Origin: Dreissena polymorpha
Lineage: Eukaryota > Mollusca > Bivalvia > Myida > Dreissenidae
NCBI RefSeq assembly: GCF_020536995.1
Contig: NW_026273341.1
Span: forward strand, 248,001-312,000
DNA length: 64,000 nucleotides
Reading direction: 5' to 3'
How positions within the stretch are numbered: the first letter of the stretch is position 1; each line of letters starts with the position of its first letter. Below, piece after piece: positions 32,800 through 44,919 of the stretch. The translations under genes and the position numbers were made by a program. A model generated the notes under the pieces. The model was given only the letters and a program-made list of their open reading frames with translations. It made no database searches and was not told where the DNA came from.

Positions 32800-34180
32800 T
32801 TCTAACTTAAAATAAATGCTTCACTGTATTTGCTTTTGGCTATACGGAATAGTTACTTCACGGCTACTTTCTTAGGTGCACAATGATTGTAAGACCGTGT
32901 GTGCTATATAATGCTAGGTTATGAAATCTTGCAACAAGAAAGTGCGAAGCTATTATTGTTTTTAATGTATTGCATCGCTTCTTCCACAAGTTATAACTTT
33001 TGTTGTTGTGTATAGTAAATAATTGGGTATTTAAATATAATAAAATTGATTGATAATATCATCTATTTATTTGTAAATATGAATAACTATGATGTGACGT
33101 TAAAGTGAGTGTTACACTGTTTTACATGTGCATATTCTTGTTGTTTGGCACGCCTTCCAGTTGGTCTCAACGGGTAGGGCTTAGCATAATGAGTTCGAAT
33201 GCGATGGACAGAGCTTTGATCATAAGTTAATGTTCAATGACATTGTTAATGCCTGTCTGCATTGTTTGGAAACTTGTTTATTAAATTAAAATTAAGGCCT
33301 TTGGGATTGAAGTGTTGCTTGACTTTGGTTAGTTCCGTGAAAAAAATGGATTTTGTATTACCTCGTCAAGTTGATCGATATCGGTCGGAATAGGTTTGTG
33401 TTGGTAACTAGATATGTCATTACGCCATTCATCGATATACTGATACTCCACACAAGTATTTAGAAAATATTTATAAAATCCATGATTGGACAAGAATGCA
33501 CTCAGTACCTTTTTGCACTAATTGGGCAATATAAAGGGATAGCTACGTCATTAGAACTGTACATACATGATAGGTATGATTTCCAACAACGATTCCATAA
33601 TGATAAAAATGAAATAATAGTACAACAAAATACAAGATCATTTAAATTATAAGCTATAGACATTGCACGTTTAAATGAGGCATAAAACGTATTTCCTATA
33701 TGAATAATCTTAGAGGCATTCATGATGCCATCTTGTGATCTTAAATATTGATTTTCATGACTTCAATAATTATAATAAAGAAATATTTACATTGATGTAT
33801 TACGTTATTGAAACACGGACAAGTATTATAGCACGCTTCAAAATGCCAATCCCTTATATGTGAACATGTATGCCGCATACAATATTCATTTAATTCATAC
33901 ATTGTCGGAAACTAATTGTTAGATTCAATATGAGTTTTGAAGTTATATGGAATTAAACGAAATCAGTTAATCGAACTTAGAGGTATACATGGGTCATTTA
34001 TCAATTGATCATTGATCTATACGTAAATTATCCATTACTTTAGTGCACCTATGTATAACTATCTTGAGACACATCAATGATACATCAATAAACAATAGTG
34101 GATTGCAGTACGCACTGGTCTAGGTCATCCAACAACAGATTGTTGCATTTGTACTACACTTCTAAAGATTACGAACGCAA
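32800..34180. other. intergenic, nothing recognised
   Basis: No coding-like frame is present. A tRNA-like motif near 33166-33203 (GGTCTCAACGGGTAGGGC, GAGTTCGAATGCGA) is too weak to call a SINE. Confidence 0.4.
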
Positions 34181-34182
34181 TT

Positions 34183-34189
<7 letters not shown>

Positions 34190-34275
<86 letters not shown>
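34190..34275. repeat. (TA)n microsatellite
   Basis: An almost pure TA dinucleotide tract of about 85 bases. It creates the IYIYIY frame at 34098-34373, which is not a gene. A shorter tract of the same kind lies at 28111-28134. Confidence 0.95.
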
Positions 34276-34278
<3 letters not shown>

Positions 34279-34579
34279 TTCGGGATGGATATAACTTATA
34301 TTTTATATTTTTTCACAATATATTAATGGTCTCCCATTTTTTTATGTTTTGTGTATCAAATTCATATAAGTAATTTTGCTAGCGTTCTAATTTCGTTCTT
34401 CATTTATTCGCACTTCTTGTGTTACAAAAAACGTAATACTTATAAGCATTCAAAGAACACGCTTCATATAATGTTTTCTACCAAATATGTTATAATTCTA
34501 GTTGATGACAAACGCTGCAATCGAAAAGGTGTGCTTATCAATGCCGTATTCCAATTATTCATTTCAATTCTCTGAAAAT

Positions 34580-35320
34580 TGTTTCCCAGAAAATTGTTAC
34601 GTGATTTTCAATCCATTTTCCAGCTTATCTAAATCATTTGTCGCCACTTTATTTTAAGGCATGTCTCAATTGTCTGCGAAATCGCTTGTCTGATTAACTA
34701 TATCGTGCTAGCCAATGAAAGAACCCCAGTTTCGCAAAATTTCCCCAGATAATACAATTGCTTCATTGTGGAATATACAATACAACATAAATTCGTATCT
34801 TGTAGAAAATTTTATTTTTTTCTTCTGCATGATCTGCCTTAACAATGGAAAGAGCCCCAATGATTAGAGCGTCTATGTTCGTTTAGTCAAACCCGTGGAG
34901 ATGTATGTAAAGATATTTTAAACTCTAAAATGCTGAGCTTTATACCGATGATTTATATTTTGATTAACAACACCTTTGAGTTTAACTTTAAAATTCAATG
35001 TAGCATGTAGCACACACAAATGTACAGCTTGGTACGCGAATAATTCTAATAATAATTAAAGTATCGTTGGTGAAAAAATATCACAGCGGTTCTTCATCCG
35101 CCAATAAAACGACATACATCGACGTGTTTGTTCAGGTATTTCGATGACAGAGAACTCTTATAACTAGCAAATCGTCGTTTTATGATATGCTGCTGTACAT
35201 CGCGTGTTGATATAACCCAACACAAAACAAAATCTGATACTACAAATATACATTTTTAAAATGTATTTCAATTTTAAGTGGTTATGATTTTATTTTTTTT
35301 ATTTTTTGTAAACATTTTAT
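34580..35320. other. AT-rich stretch, nothing recognised
   Basis: No coding-like frame or repeat was noticed. Confidence 0.4.
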
Positions 35321-35324
35321 TTAA

Positions 35325-35482
35325 GCTCGATTAAATAACAAGCCTAAGCTTATATGAAACGCTCTCGAGTCCGTTTCATTGGTGTCTACGGGGGAGATCT
35401 AAAGAACGCTCCCACAGTGGGGAGCGAACCCATGACCTCCCGATCGCAAGGCGGACATTATATCCATTATGCCACGTTGATC
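35325..35482 (-). repeat. tRNA-derived SINE
   Basis: On the minus strand the head reads GTGGCATAATGGATATAATG (A-box region), TCCGCCTTGCGATCGGGAGG, then GGGTTCGCTCCCCAC (B-box). This is the layout of a SINE with a tRNA-like head, and Arg-type tRNA is my guess for the parent. A body with TCTCCCCCGTAGACACC and a short internal hairpin (GAAACG...CGTTTC around 35356-35378) follows. The head cannot fold as an intact tRNA gene and a body is attached, so this is a SINE and not a tRNA gene. Confidence 0.7.
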
Positions 35483-35489
35483 TTATGAA

Positions 35490-37140
35490 TTTGACTTTAT
35501 AACTCAAAGTGTCGACGTCCAAAATGTATGTTTCACATGGCAATTAGAGATACTCCTTTTCTCAATGTGGCTAGTGCAATATTTATGAAAACCAAACTCC
35601 CTCAACGGGTATAAACATTTTGAGAAGTGTACGTCAGTATTAATGAATTAATTATTTAAATACTACATGTGTTTATGCCATTTCCCTAATCAGATCAAAT
35701 AATTATCAAATCTGCGACATCTTTAAAGTAATTGCTCGTTTAAAATATATTTCATTAAAACAAACATTTAAACTGCAGTTTTAAAATCCAAGCTACGGAA
35801 GACTAGAAAAAAATCGGGACAATATTTTTATAAAAATTACAACTTATTGTTTTGTATTGGAGGCTTTTTAGCTTGTTAAATATATTTTTTATTTAATTTA
35901 TGTTAATATATATATATATATGTTTTCGATTTAATGTCAAATGTTAATAAATGTTTCTAGACGTGTAAATGGCGTTTGTCCGCTCTGTAACACACTGCAA
36001 TATGGCAATGCTTTATTCGTAACTACTTATTGCAAATTTAGTTAATTAAACTGTTTTATTATTTAGTAACATGCATGTATTCAAGCTTTGTAATATATTG
36101 CTAGATATTACTTTGTATTTTATATAACTTATAGACCATGTGTCGTGGATTTGTTTATAGTATAGAGCTAACTCAAGTCGAATTTTATCCGTGAACGAGA
36201 TAGACTTGTATGGGTCGATTTTATGTGACTATAGACGCCAATGCATATACAACCTACGGCGCGTTTCAATAGCCAACTAGTGTGACAATAGACACACAAA
36301 TAAGGAAAGTTATGGTTCTATATAAATTGAATTAGCTTAAGTATCAAATCTACACAAATATCGATTAATTTGAATGTTTGTGAACTTAACTTAAAATATA
36401 TAAATTTTTAAACCGGTGGGTTTTGTTTTTATATGTATTTATTGATTCAATAAAAGCATTGACCTCGCTTACGTGACCGTGATGTATTATTTTATTTGCA
36501 TTGGCTTGCTTTTGTTATAATTTATTTTAGCAGACATGAACGTTTTTTTGCATTGCTGTGTAGGTGTCGGCGCTAGCTTAAGTGGAAATCGGAGTACACG
36601 TAAATAAAAAAAAACACATGGTAGATACAATAACCACTTCTGAAACAAATACTTCGTATACTGAAAGTCAAACACAATTAATGCTGTATACAATGTACCG
36701 GACATGCTTGAATGACTAGATGCATTTTACAATAAGTATACATCTATTTCAAGAATGGTGTATAGTTGATTTTTCACGATTTTTTCACTTGTAATACATC
36801 CTTTTGAAATGATTTTGCAATGTTTATCAATTTGAATAACATGCTATGAGGTTAATTTATATGAACATGTTGGACGAAGTGTAAGGTTCACGACGCCGTC
36901 CTATAAACGCCAAATTGTTTGATTTGATAACTCTAAAGTTGCAGTCATATATCCATCGGTCCTTCAAATAGTTATGGTCATTATGACTCAATCACATCAG
37001 GAACATCGCTGTTGATTTCAAACCATATACTTTTTCGATGCATTACCCATGTGTGGTTTATGAAATGTTTTATAATGCAACATTTGTGAGTTATTTTCCG
37101 ACCGAATATTTCTGCATTCGGGTTCATGAACGCTTTCTAG
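35490..37140. other. AT-rich stretch, nothing recognised
   Basis: A minus frame at 36487-36705 has no domain. A short TA run lies at 35908-35921. No RNA gene was seen. Confidence 0.4.
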
Positions 37141-37169
37141 TTAATTAGTAACATATTTAAAAAAAAATA

Positions 37170-37270
37170 GCAAACAATGACACCACCTTGGAATGAGCAA
37201 TTCAAGCATTGGCGATTTATGCCGGTTTAAGAGCTTGACAAACTCACACTTAACTAATAATACATCACAA
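37170..37270 (+). repeat. interspersed repeat R, partial copy
   Basis: CACCTTGGAATGAGCAATTC, AAGCATTGGCGATTTATG, CCGGTTTAAGAGC and ACTCACACTT match the middle of repeat R with about 80% identity. The minus frame at 37141-37494 runs across this repeat and is discounted. Confidence 0.6.
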
Positions 37271-37499
37271 ACTAAACATACGCCTAAAGAGACCTCAACC
37301 AAATTATACATATTCAGACAGAAACTGACAACGTGACAGCAAAAAGTGACGTGTTGATACCGCACCCGCGGTTTAGTGGAATATCGCCCACACACGAAGC
37401 TAGGACCGAATTTGATCCTAGCTGTGTTATGTCTATTATTTCGATTAATGGGATCGATTCTAGAATATGCAACGTTCATGACATGCGATCCCAAATGTG

Positions 37500-40200
37500 T
37501 TAAATTACATCCGTCTTTTGCGATAATATAGTGTCATAAATATCACTGCCATACTGGAGAAATGTCATTGTTTTTCGAGCACACGTTCATAAAATTTATT
37601 TAAATGTATTATTTCAGCCATAAAGCTATATTTAGCTCTTTCATTGACATACACATTAATGCTTCAGTCTCTCAAGAGAAATTACCTTGCATGATGAATA
37701 TTTCATAAATAATAATAATTGTATGTAGATATACAGTTATATTGTTCTATACAACGCATGTCAAACTACTTTCAGTCTACAGTTTTAGTCTGATAAATCT
37801 AAGAGAAATTAAAAACTTTCCAATTATATTTTTGATAATGATTTTAGAAAAATCAAGTGCAGTCAATATCGTAAGCGAATCAAATGTTAAAACATTCTAC
37901 CTCAAATATGACAATTATGTCAACGGTATATTCGTAATATGGACCACGTGTTTGTGTGCAGTGCACGGTTTGTGGTTTATAATGTGCGCAATCACGTTAG
38001 CATCTCAATATAGAACCACATTTACTGATATGATGAAACAGCATACCATTAAACAGACGGTAAAGGGGTGGGCAAGCGTATAGGGGAGCTGACTGGGTTT
38101 AAGTGAGGGTAGTTGAAACTGACTTCCACAATTACCGTAGTCATGATTTTTTCAAAGGAGTAGCGTGTATTTTAAACATGTAAGCCAATTTATATTTATA
38201 TAAAGCTCTCTGGTGTGTGTTCGTTATTCGGAGTTTTATCTGAAGATTGTTGACGTCGGAATTAAACAGTTATTGAAGGAAAAACGTCCAAACATTTATT
38301 GTTTATTACTTGACCTTTGATATTTTGGATACACGAATATCATGTTTTCCGCTTGTTAACAGTAAAATATTACATAAATCACGACTATTTTAGTTTATCG
38401 ATGCGTTTTTATTTCGATTAATTTATTTAATGCCGTATTATAATGGTTTGACCCAACTATTTGGAACTGACTTTCTTTTAAGCATAGGTTGGTACCTGAT
38501 TTTCAAACGACAAACACGGCTCACACCTATGTTAGAAGTTTTAAACGAAATAAATGTCGTGAATGAAATCTGCAGTGTTGCGAATGTTGTGAAGAATTTG
38601 TTCTCATAAGAGGTCAAGATTTTACAATTGTAATTATTTTTGCAGTTGATCTAGTATATAGTATATGATTAATTGCGTAGTTTTAAGTCAGTAGCTCAAA
38701 GTTGACACACAAATTGATTTGAATATGTTCGTACATACTTAACGCTTACAACTAGTGTGCGTAATATAAGACATTTGACGGTATTATATACAAAGTTTTT
38801 ACATGTTATTATGACACATATGAACATATTTATTGAATATGGCTAAAATAGAATTCTGGGCTAACTACACGGAATACTATTCTTACTATTTGCAGGTAAC
38901 CACACGCTAGTTGTAGACGTTTAGGATACCAAGATTAAACAATAGTGGGTACCGCTCTAGAAAGCGGAATGAACATGAAGACCACCCATTAAAAACAGAT
39001 AACATCTAAGAACCACGCCAGTTAAACACCGAAAACAATGACTTACACGTGCAATATAAGTGTACTGAAAAAAATAAAAGGGTATAGCCGGGTTTGGTAC
39101 TATTACATGGTTGATTTGGCGATTTGGAATACCTGACGCGAGCTAGCTAAGAAGATGCATATCAGTGGATAGTTTTTAAATTCCAAACTTAAATATTAAA
39201 TGTTTGTTGAAAATAAATAATGATATTTAACGATTCTTGCCGCAATGATACGGATGCTTGTATACAATTTTAATGTGATACATTTTAGACGACATACTTG
39301 TAAACAAGTTATGTTGTTGTTGAATATATCATAGACACGAAAAGTGAGCCTGTAGTGGATAGAAAGATTTTGCACATGCAATACACGATATGATTTTAGA
39401 AGGAGTGATAAATATATACATGTTTTTCTCTTTTATACTTATATGAATACATAATACTCAATTTTTTAATTCCTTATTGCATATTCTGCATCGAAAGATG
39501 CGCTTATTACCGTCCTCTGAGACCTGCGCCATCTAAACAACGGTAAATTGAATGGTCAATCAAGAGTTCATTTCGGAATAAGTTCGACACGTCATCAAAT
39601 TTATAAAATGTATAAAATATTACTGAAAAGGGCTGATAAACCTTCTTTTATCTCGTATATCCGCCAACCCACAATCCATCCTCTTGCAATTAGGGGAATT
39701 GATAAAGTCGGTAGACAGGTTTTTCGTACAGCATTATTATAATGCTACAGTAAGTAGCGGGATAAAGAAAACACTTATATTGCACCACATAACATACAAT
39801 AAAACTATAATATGGAAGATACATATTGTCTTTATTAAAGGTTGGTAGGTTTTCGTGTCAAATTCTTTAACATATGAAACAGCTGTTTGTCATTTGAAAA
39901 GCAGGTACTAAAATGTGCTTAAATGAAATTCAGCTCCAAAGGGGGGGGGGGGAATATATACCGGCGATTAATTAATTTTTAGAGATAAAACCAATTTGAG
40001 AAAATAACTTAATAGTAATTTTTGCTTTGTTTTACAATACACATACGCACATACTTTGTATTATAAAGGAAAATGACTTAAGTACATTAAATTACTCAAA
40101 GGTCACGTAAGTAAAACAACACATTTGTGGACGATTTTCATACAGTATTTTTTTAATTCCGACGTCTACGATCTTGCAACAAACACGGAGGAAAGCTCAC
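37500..40200. other. intergenic, nothing recognised
   Basis: The 113-residue frame at 37742-38083 has one hydrophobic stretch (GIFVIWTTCLCAVHGLWFIM), but no family, no splice signals and no Kozak-like start. A run of 12 G lies at about 39941-39952. Confidence 0.35.
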
Positions 40201-40212
40201 ACCGCAGAGCCG

Positions 40213-40348
40213 AAAGGAGTATTCATTTTAAAGGAGTATTCATTTTAAAGGAATATTCATTTTAAAGGAGTATTCATTTTAAAGGAGTATTCATTTTAAA
40301 GGAGCATTCATTTTAAAGGAGTATTCATTTTAAAGGAGTATTCATTTA
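40213..40348 (+). repeat. 17-bp minisatellite, 8 units
   Basis: Eight tandem units of AAAGGAGTATTCATTTT, with single-base variants in three of them (AAAGGAATATT..., AAAGGAGCATT... and a variant last unit). The units are nearly identical, so the array has expanded or been homogenised recently. Confidence 0.95.
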
Positions 40349-40349
40349 A

Positions 40350-42615
40350 AAGAAATATAAATATGAAGTGGCTAACCAAGTGAAAATGAGAGTAACTCCT
40401 TAGCGACAATCATCAAAACGAAACCACTTCCGAAGTCAGTTCAAACTATCCTCATTTAAACACAATCAGGTCCCCCTACGGATTATAATAAACATTGCAC
40501 ATACGCATTGAACCAATAATCATAGTAAGTGTTGTGTTCTTTGGGTACATACAACGTATTTAAAGTAGTTAAAGTTTATTATGCATGTATGTATTATATT
40601 TCTTCAAGCTTGATTATCACCCGCATGTTGTTTTTACGAACTACTTATGATATATTCAAAATAAATAAGCGGTAGCCAGATATATAATTAATATGAAACA
40701 AATATTATGTGATATTACGAAAAAATTGGTCTCGCAATTTTATTTTAGCTTTTCGTCTAAGAAATACCTAATAGTTTGTGTAACTTGCCGGGAATTTCGT
40801 TGACTCCCTCTTCAACACGACCCTCGTTCTTTCTCACCTATTCCAACGTAACTTAAAAGGTAACTTCTCTTTAACTATTATATGCTATGTTATAAATAAG
40901 GTTGATTTATTACGTGGTTGCGTTTTGACGGGTTCGACAGTTTCAAACACGACAACACGTCAAAATGGTAAGCATACCCACGAGATCGACTGAATGGGTG
41001 ATTAAGGTAATAAGTATCGTATCGGCGCCCATTTTGTCGTTCTGGCAGGTATATTTGTCGATGCAACAAAGATATACTTGCTGCATAAATATGCCTACTT
41101 GCTTCATAGAAAAACACCCACTCGCTATCTGAATGAAACAAATAATGTTAAATTTAACAAAACTATGAAGACGAAACATTTAACGAAACTTCACACTTTT
41201 AAATATGACTGTGTCATTTAAAAACAATGTCGAGTTGTTTTCTGCGTGAAGGAAATTTAAAAATTTTCGGTTGGCTAGATGTGTAAAGAAATTGGGAGTA
41301 TCGTCTTGGATGCGACTGTTATATGTGAACGGTTTATAATTGAGTTTTAAAAGAAGCATGATCTTATCTCTATCGAAGCCGACTGATAAAACTGGTAACA
41401 TACACTTTTTGTTCATTTATTCCAATATATAAATAAGAATATGCAAACAGGATTGCACCTAAAACTGCACGATGTATAATGCACTCTTTTAATCTATATA
41501 ATGTATAGGACTCATATTGAATCAATTAACAACGGCTTCGTCTCAAAGCCTGTATTGGTGTTCAAATTGAGTTATGTTGCCTGCTAAGCCGATCCCATTC
41601 TAAACATTCGTGAAACATTAATACATAATGCGACATATGCAACTAAAGTCCAAGCATATGTTTAAGTATTAATCTATGTTTGAACAGTGATGTTTCACTT
41701 TTCAAGTTTTAAGCTATGCGGAAGGTATTCAGGTTTTGCAGATACAGTCTGTGTGATAGCTAGTGGTTCAAAATATACTTCGCAAAGTGCCGAACAAAGC
41801 ATATGGCACATTATTATTGTGTCAGATTTATGTTCATATTAGAAAGGTAAAACGTCTGTCGCATAAGCAATATTGTCGTGACAAAATGATCCTGTATTAT
41901 GAATATGGATAGTGTGCGATTACCATATAGTTTGACACAAGACGCATTCACTAGACAACGGACAAAACAGACACGCAATACATGACTCACTCCTTAAGTT
42001 CTGATGGCCTTGTTTAACAAACGCGCTATGGGCAAGACGAAATTGGATGTGTATTCTAGAAAGGTCTTAAATTAGTTGTGTTCCAGACAGATCTTTAAAT
42101 TGTCATCACTTTAATCAGACGAAATATCTTTCCTAAACATGCAACTAGATGAAATAAAGTATTTTCAAACGCAATCAATATTGCACAATATATGCGGATA
42201 AACGTGTTGAAATAATGAATTAAATGTTTTTAAACCTTGTTTAAACACACTTAAAACCAATCCATGTATTAATTACAACATATCTAATAGTCACATACAA
42301 AGTCATTTCACGTAGAAAATGGTCTGCATAAATTTCATTTAACTTTTTTCTTCAGAGGCATCACCGACTATCACCTGTATATAATCTATTGAATAATAAT
42401 GCAGTAATGTTAAATTTCAAAAAGTTCATTTAAAGTCTGGCCGCTAAGATATCCATTAAAACGATTTCAACGAAACCCTTGTAGTATATTTAAAGACTGT
42501 GGCTTAAAGCCTGTGTGAGGTCATTATTGTCTATCCAGTCGTTTGTCTGTTAAGCGACATATCTCAAGGATGTGGATGTTCACATTGACTCCACTATTAA
42601 TTTGCACAATGTGAG
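40350..42615. other. intergenic, nothing recognised
   Basis: The minus frames 40890-41179 and 41180-41416 are adjacent but share no domain, signal peptide or splice logic. The 3' untranslated part of the EF-hand gene should end somewhere below 42624; I saw no clear polyadenylation signal to fix it. Confidence 0.35.
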
Positions 42616-42623
42616 ACTGATGA

Positions 42624-44892
42624 TCACAGATTTCGCCTTTCATCTTTGGAGATGTATCCATCACCTGTAATGCATCGCAATTTACTTAGAGGTAATATAC
42701 GATAATGTTCTTTTTCTAAAATATATAACTTTATTATGCAATACATATAAATTAATGTGTTATTGAGAATTAAATTAGAAAACATTATTAAGTCTTAAAC
42801 ATATAAAATAAACTTATTTACGATCCACTCGTAATTTTAAACAATTTACAAATGCATGTGTATTATGTCCAATTCTCATTCTTGGCAGTTCGTTATTTAT
42901 CTAATAACATTTTTTGTCGCTTTAGCAAGCAATCTATTCAATATCGATTCTATAAGCGCTTAATGAATACTACCTGATATTTATGTTCCGGAAATCAGTG
43001 TTAACATGTTCCAGCCCCAACAAGCGGTATACTAAACATTATAATACGGGATACATTCCAACGTCATCGCATATAAATAGTATGCAAGGATGAGTGGATC
43101 GACTTTAAAAATGATATACCAAACTGAGGTACAATAATATATACTATATTATACTTATTCGTGATGTGCACGCCATCGTCACTATTTCAATTATTTCAAT
43201 AACTTAATAGTCCTATAAAAGAATCATTCACATGCACCAGCCGAATTTAGATATGTTCTCGTTCAAAGATTCCCAGTTGTCATGTTATTTAAACAAAGAT
43301 CGCCCATGACGGATTTATCGCAATTCATGTATCAACTATACTTACCGTCTGTGTCGAATATTTCCTTCACCCATTCATCAAGTGTGCCATCGCGTTTATC
43401 ACAGAGATCAAGAATAAACTGGATCTTCAGCCTGTCTAAATGTGTAAGAATTATTATACGAAAATATTCTATTAGTACATTTTCTAAACAAACCTTTTAC
43501 TGCTTAACTAAACTGGTAAAACGTATAAGTTGTATTCTTACAATATGTGCTAATTATATGGTTCTATTTTCCATAATAAATAATTGTGTTTGACAATTGG
43601 TTAGTTAGTTTTATTTATTTAAACAAGTCAAGCAATTAATAGTTCAATATAATCAATTGAATACAATATCGTAACATATTAATATAAATACTACGATATA
43701 ACTAACATTCTAACTTCAAATTTGAATGGCTGCATTAATCACATATCTAACTAATATTATGACATGATGCATACACAGGATAACCCGTAAAGCCTAGACA
43801 TGTTAAAATGAATAAGCTTATTTCCAACGGGCCCCTCGGTTTTATCAAACATATCATATAAACGGCTATAAATATATAGGTTTTTTTGGTTCTTAATATA
43901 AAATCGAAATGATCTTACAGATTGTTTCTTTTACATATTAAGTGAATCTTTCAAAGGTTGACATTATAATGCACAGACACAAACAAATTAACATAAACAT
44001 AAGGAATTTCATAAAATAAAACCAATCTAAAAGTAAAATTACGTGGAATTCTCGTCTACCTTCATAATAGCACATGCTATTAATCTTTATTATGCATGAA
44101 TAATATTTGCATGAAAAAAGTATTGTAAGTCGTTTCATTATATATAAAAATATCAGGAATAAAATAGTGTCTGCTGGTCTTTAAGGAACTAAAGCATTAA
44201 ACGTTATAACTTATATACCCGGAACGTCGGTTAAATGGTGTTCAAGCGCTTTAAAAAACTGTATTTTCCCAGTTGGATGTTTGCAGAGGGCGTGCGTTGC
44301 AAAGTGATACACAGTTCTGAAAATACAACGATCTTTAATAATAGTGCAATAGACGTTTTACATTTCTAACATACTTTTCTGTTTATTTTGACTGAGGTAA
44401 ACTTAAATAGTTTAGCTTCATATTTGCATTGAACTGTTTGTATTATATATTGATTTCACTATAGATACTGTCATAAAAACCATACATAACGCAATGCAGT
44501 TTTATAGATGTGACACAATGAGAACCAACTATAAATGCAGATTATGTGATTTTGCAACGTGTTTTGATTTATGTCTTTTTTTATTACAAAAAGTATCTCG
44601 CCGGATTATCAGCGAATGTTCTCACATGGGTATTTTGTCAATCAAAATATGCGTTCATATCGCGCATGTTCTGACAAAAATGCCACTCACAATATATATG
44701 TATTATATATAGTTTAATGTCTACTTACGGTTTTTTAGTGTCGTCATATTGTCTGATTATATCCCTATATTCATTTAGCAAAACATTGTTATTTACATCG
44801 TCATTTACAGACATCATCCCTTGGTCCTGAATTGCGCAAACAGTAAACCTCGCCAGGACAATGGCGCCTAAATATATCAGCGAATTCCACAT
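42624..44892 (-). CDS. small secreted EF-hand protein, three coding exons, complete
   Basis: Coding exons on the minus strand are 44892-44729, 43431-43346 and 42664-42624 (164, 86 and 41 bases, 97 codons with stop). Splice sites are GTAAGT donors after exons 1 and 2 and acceptors ending GACAG and TTACAG. Phases are 2 and 1 and the frame stays open throughout. A 5' acceptor (CCGTTTAG at 44916) implies an upstream untranslated exon. Residues 1-20 are a clear signal peptide (MWNSLIYLGAIVLARFTVCA). Residues 81-92, DTDGDGYISKDE, form a textbook calcium-binding EF-hand loop split by intron 2. An earlier DLCDKRDGTLDEW is a degenerate EF-hand, one residue short in its loop. The 96-residue product should be a secreted calcium-binding protein; a role in shell, mucus or immune secretions would be guesswork. 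A relic of exon 2 lies at 13305-13390. The frames at 43282-43593 and 44725-44910 are partial or antisense views of these exons. Confidence 0.8.
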
Positions 44893-44919
44893 GTCTCTTG
44901 TTCTTATCAAGGTAACTAA

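Noticed and set aside
34098-34373. 91-residue frame with IYIYIY run
   Set aside because: It is a translated (TA)n microsatellite.
35400-35482. Possible tRNA gene on the minus strand
   Set aside because: A- and B-box text is present, but the arms do not pair well and a SINE body is attached.
37141-37494. 117-residue minus-strand frame
   Set aside because: It overlaps a partial copy of repeat R, and the same repeat elsewhere has no open frame.
37742-38083. 113-residue frame with a hydrophobic segment
   Set aside because: AT-rich composition, no domain, no splice sites at its ends and no start context. A one-pass membrane protein cannot be excluded but is not supported.
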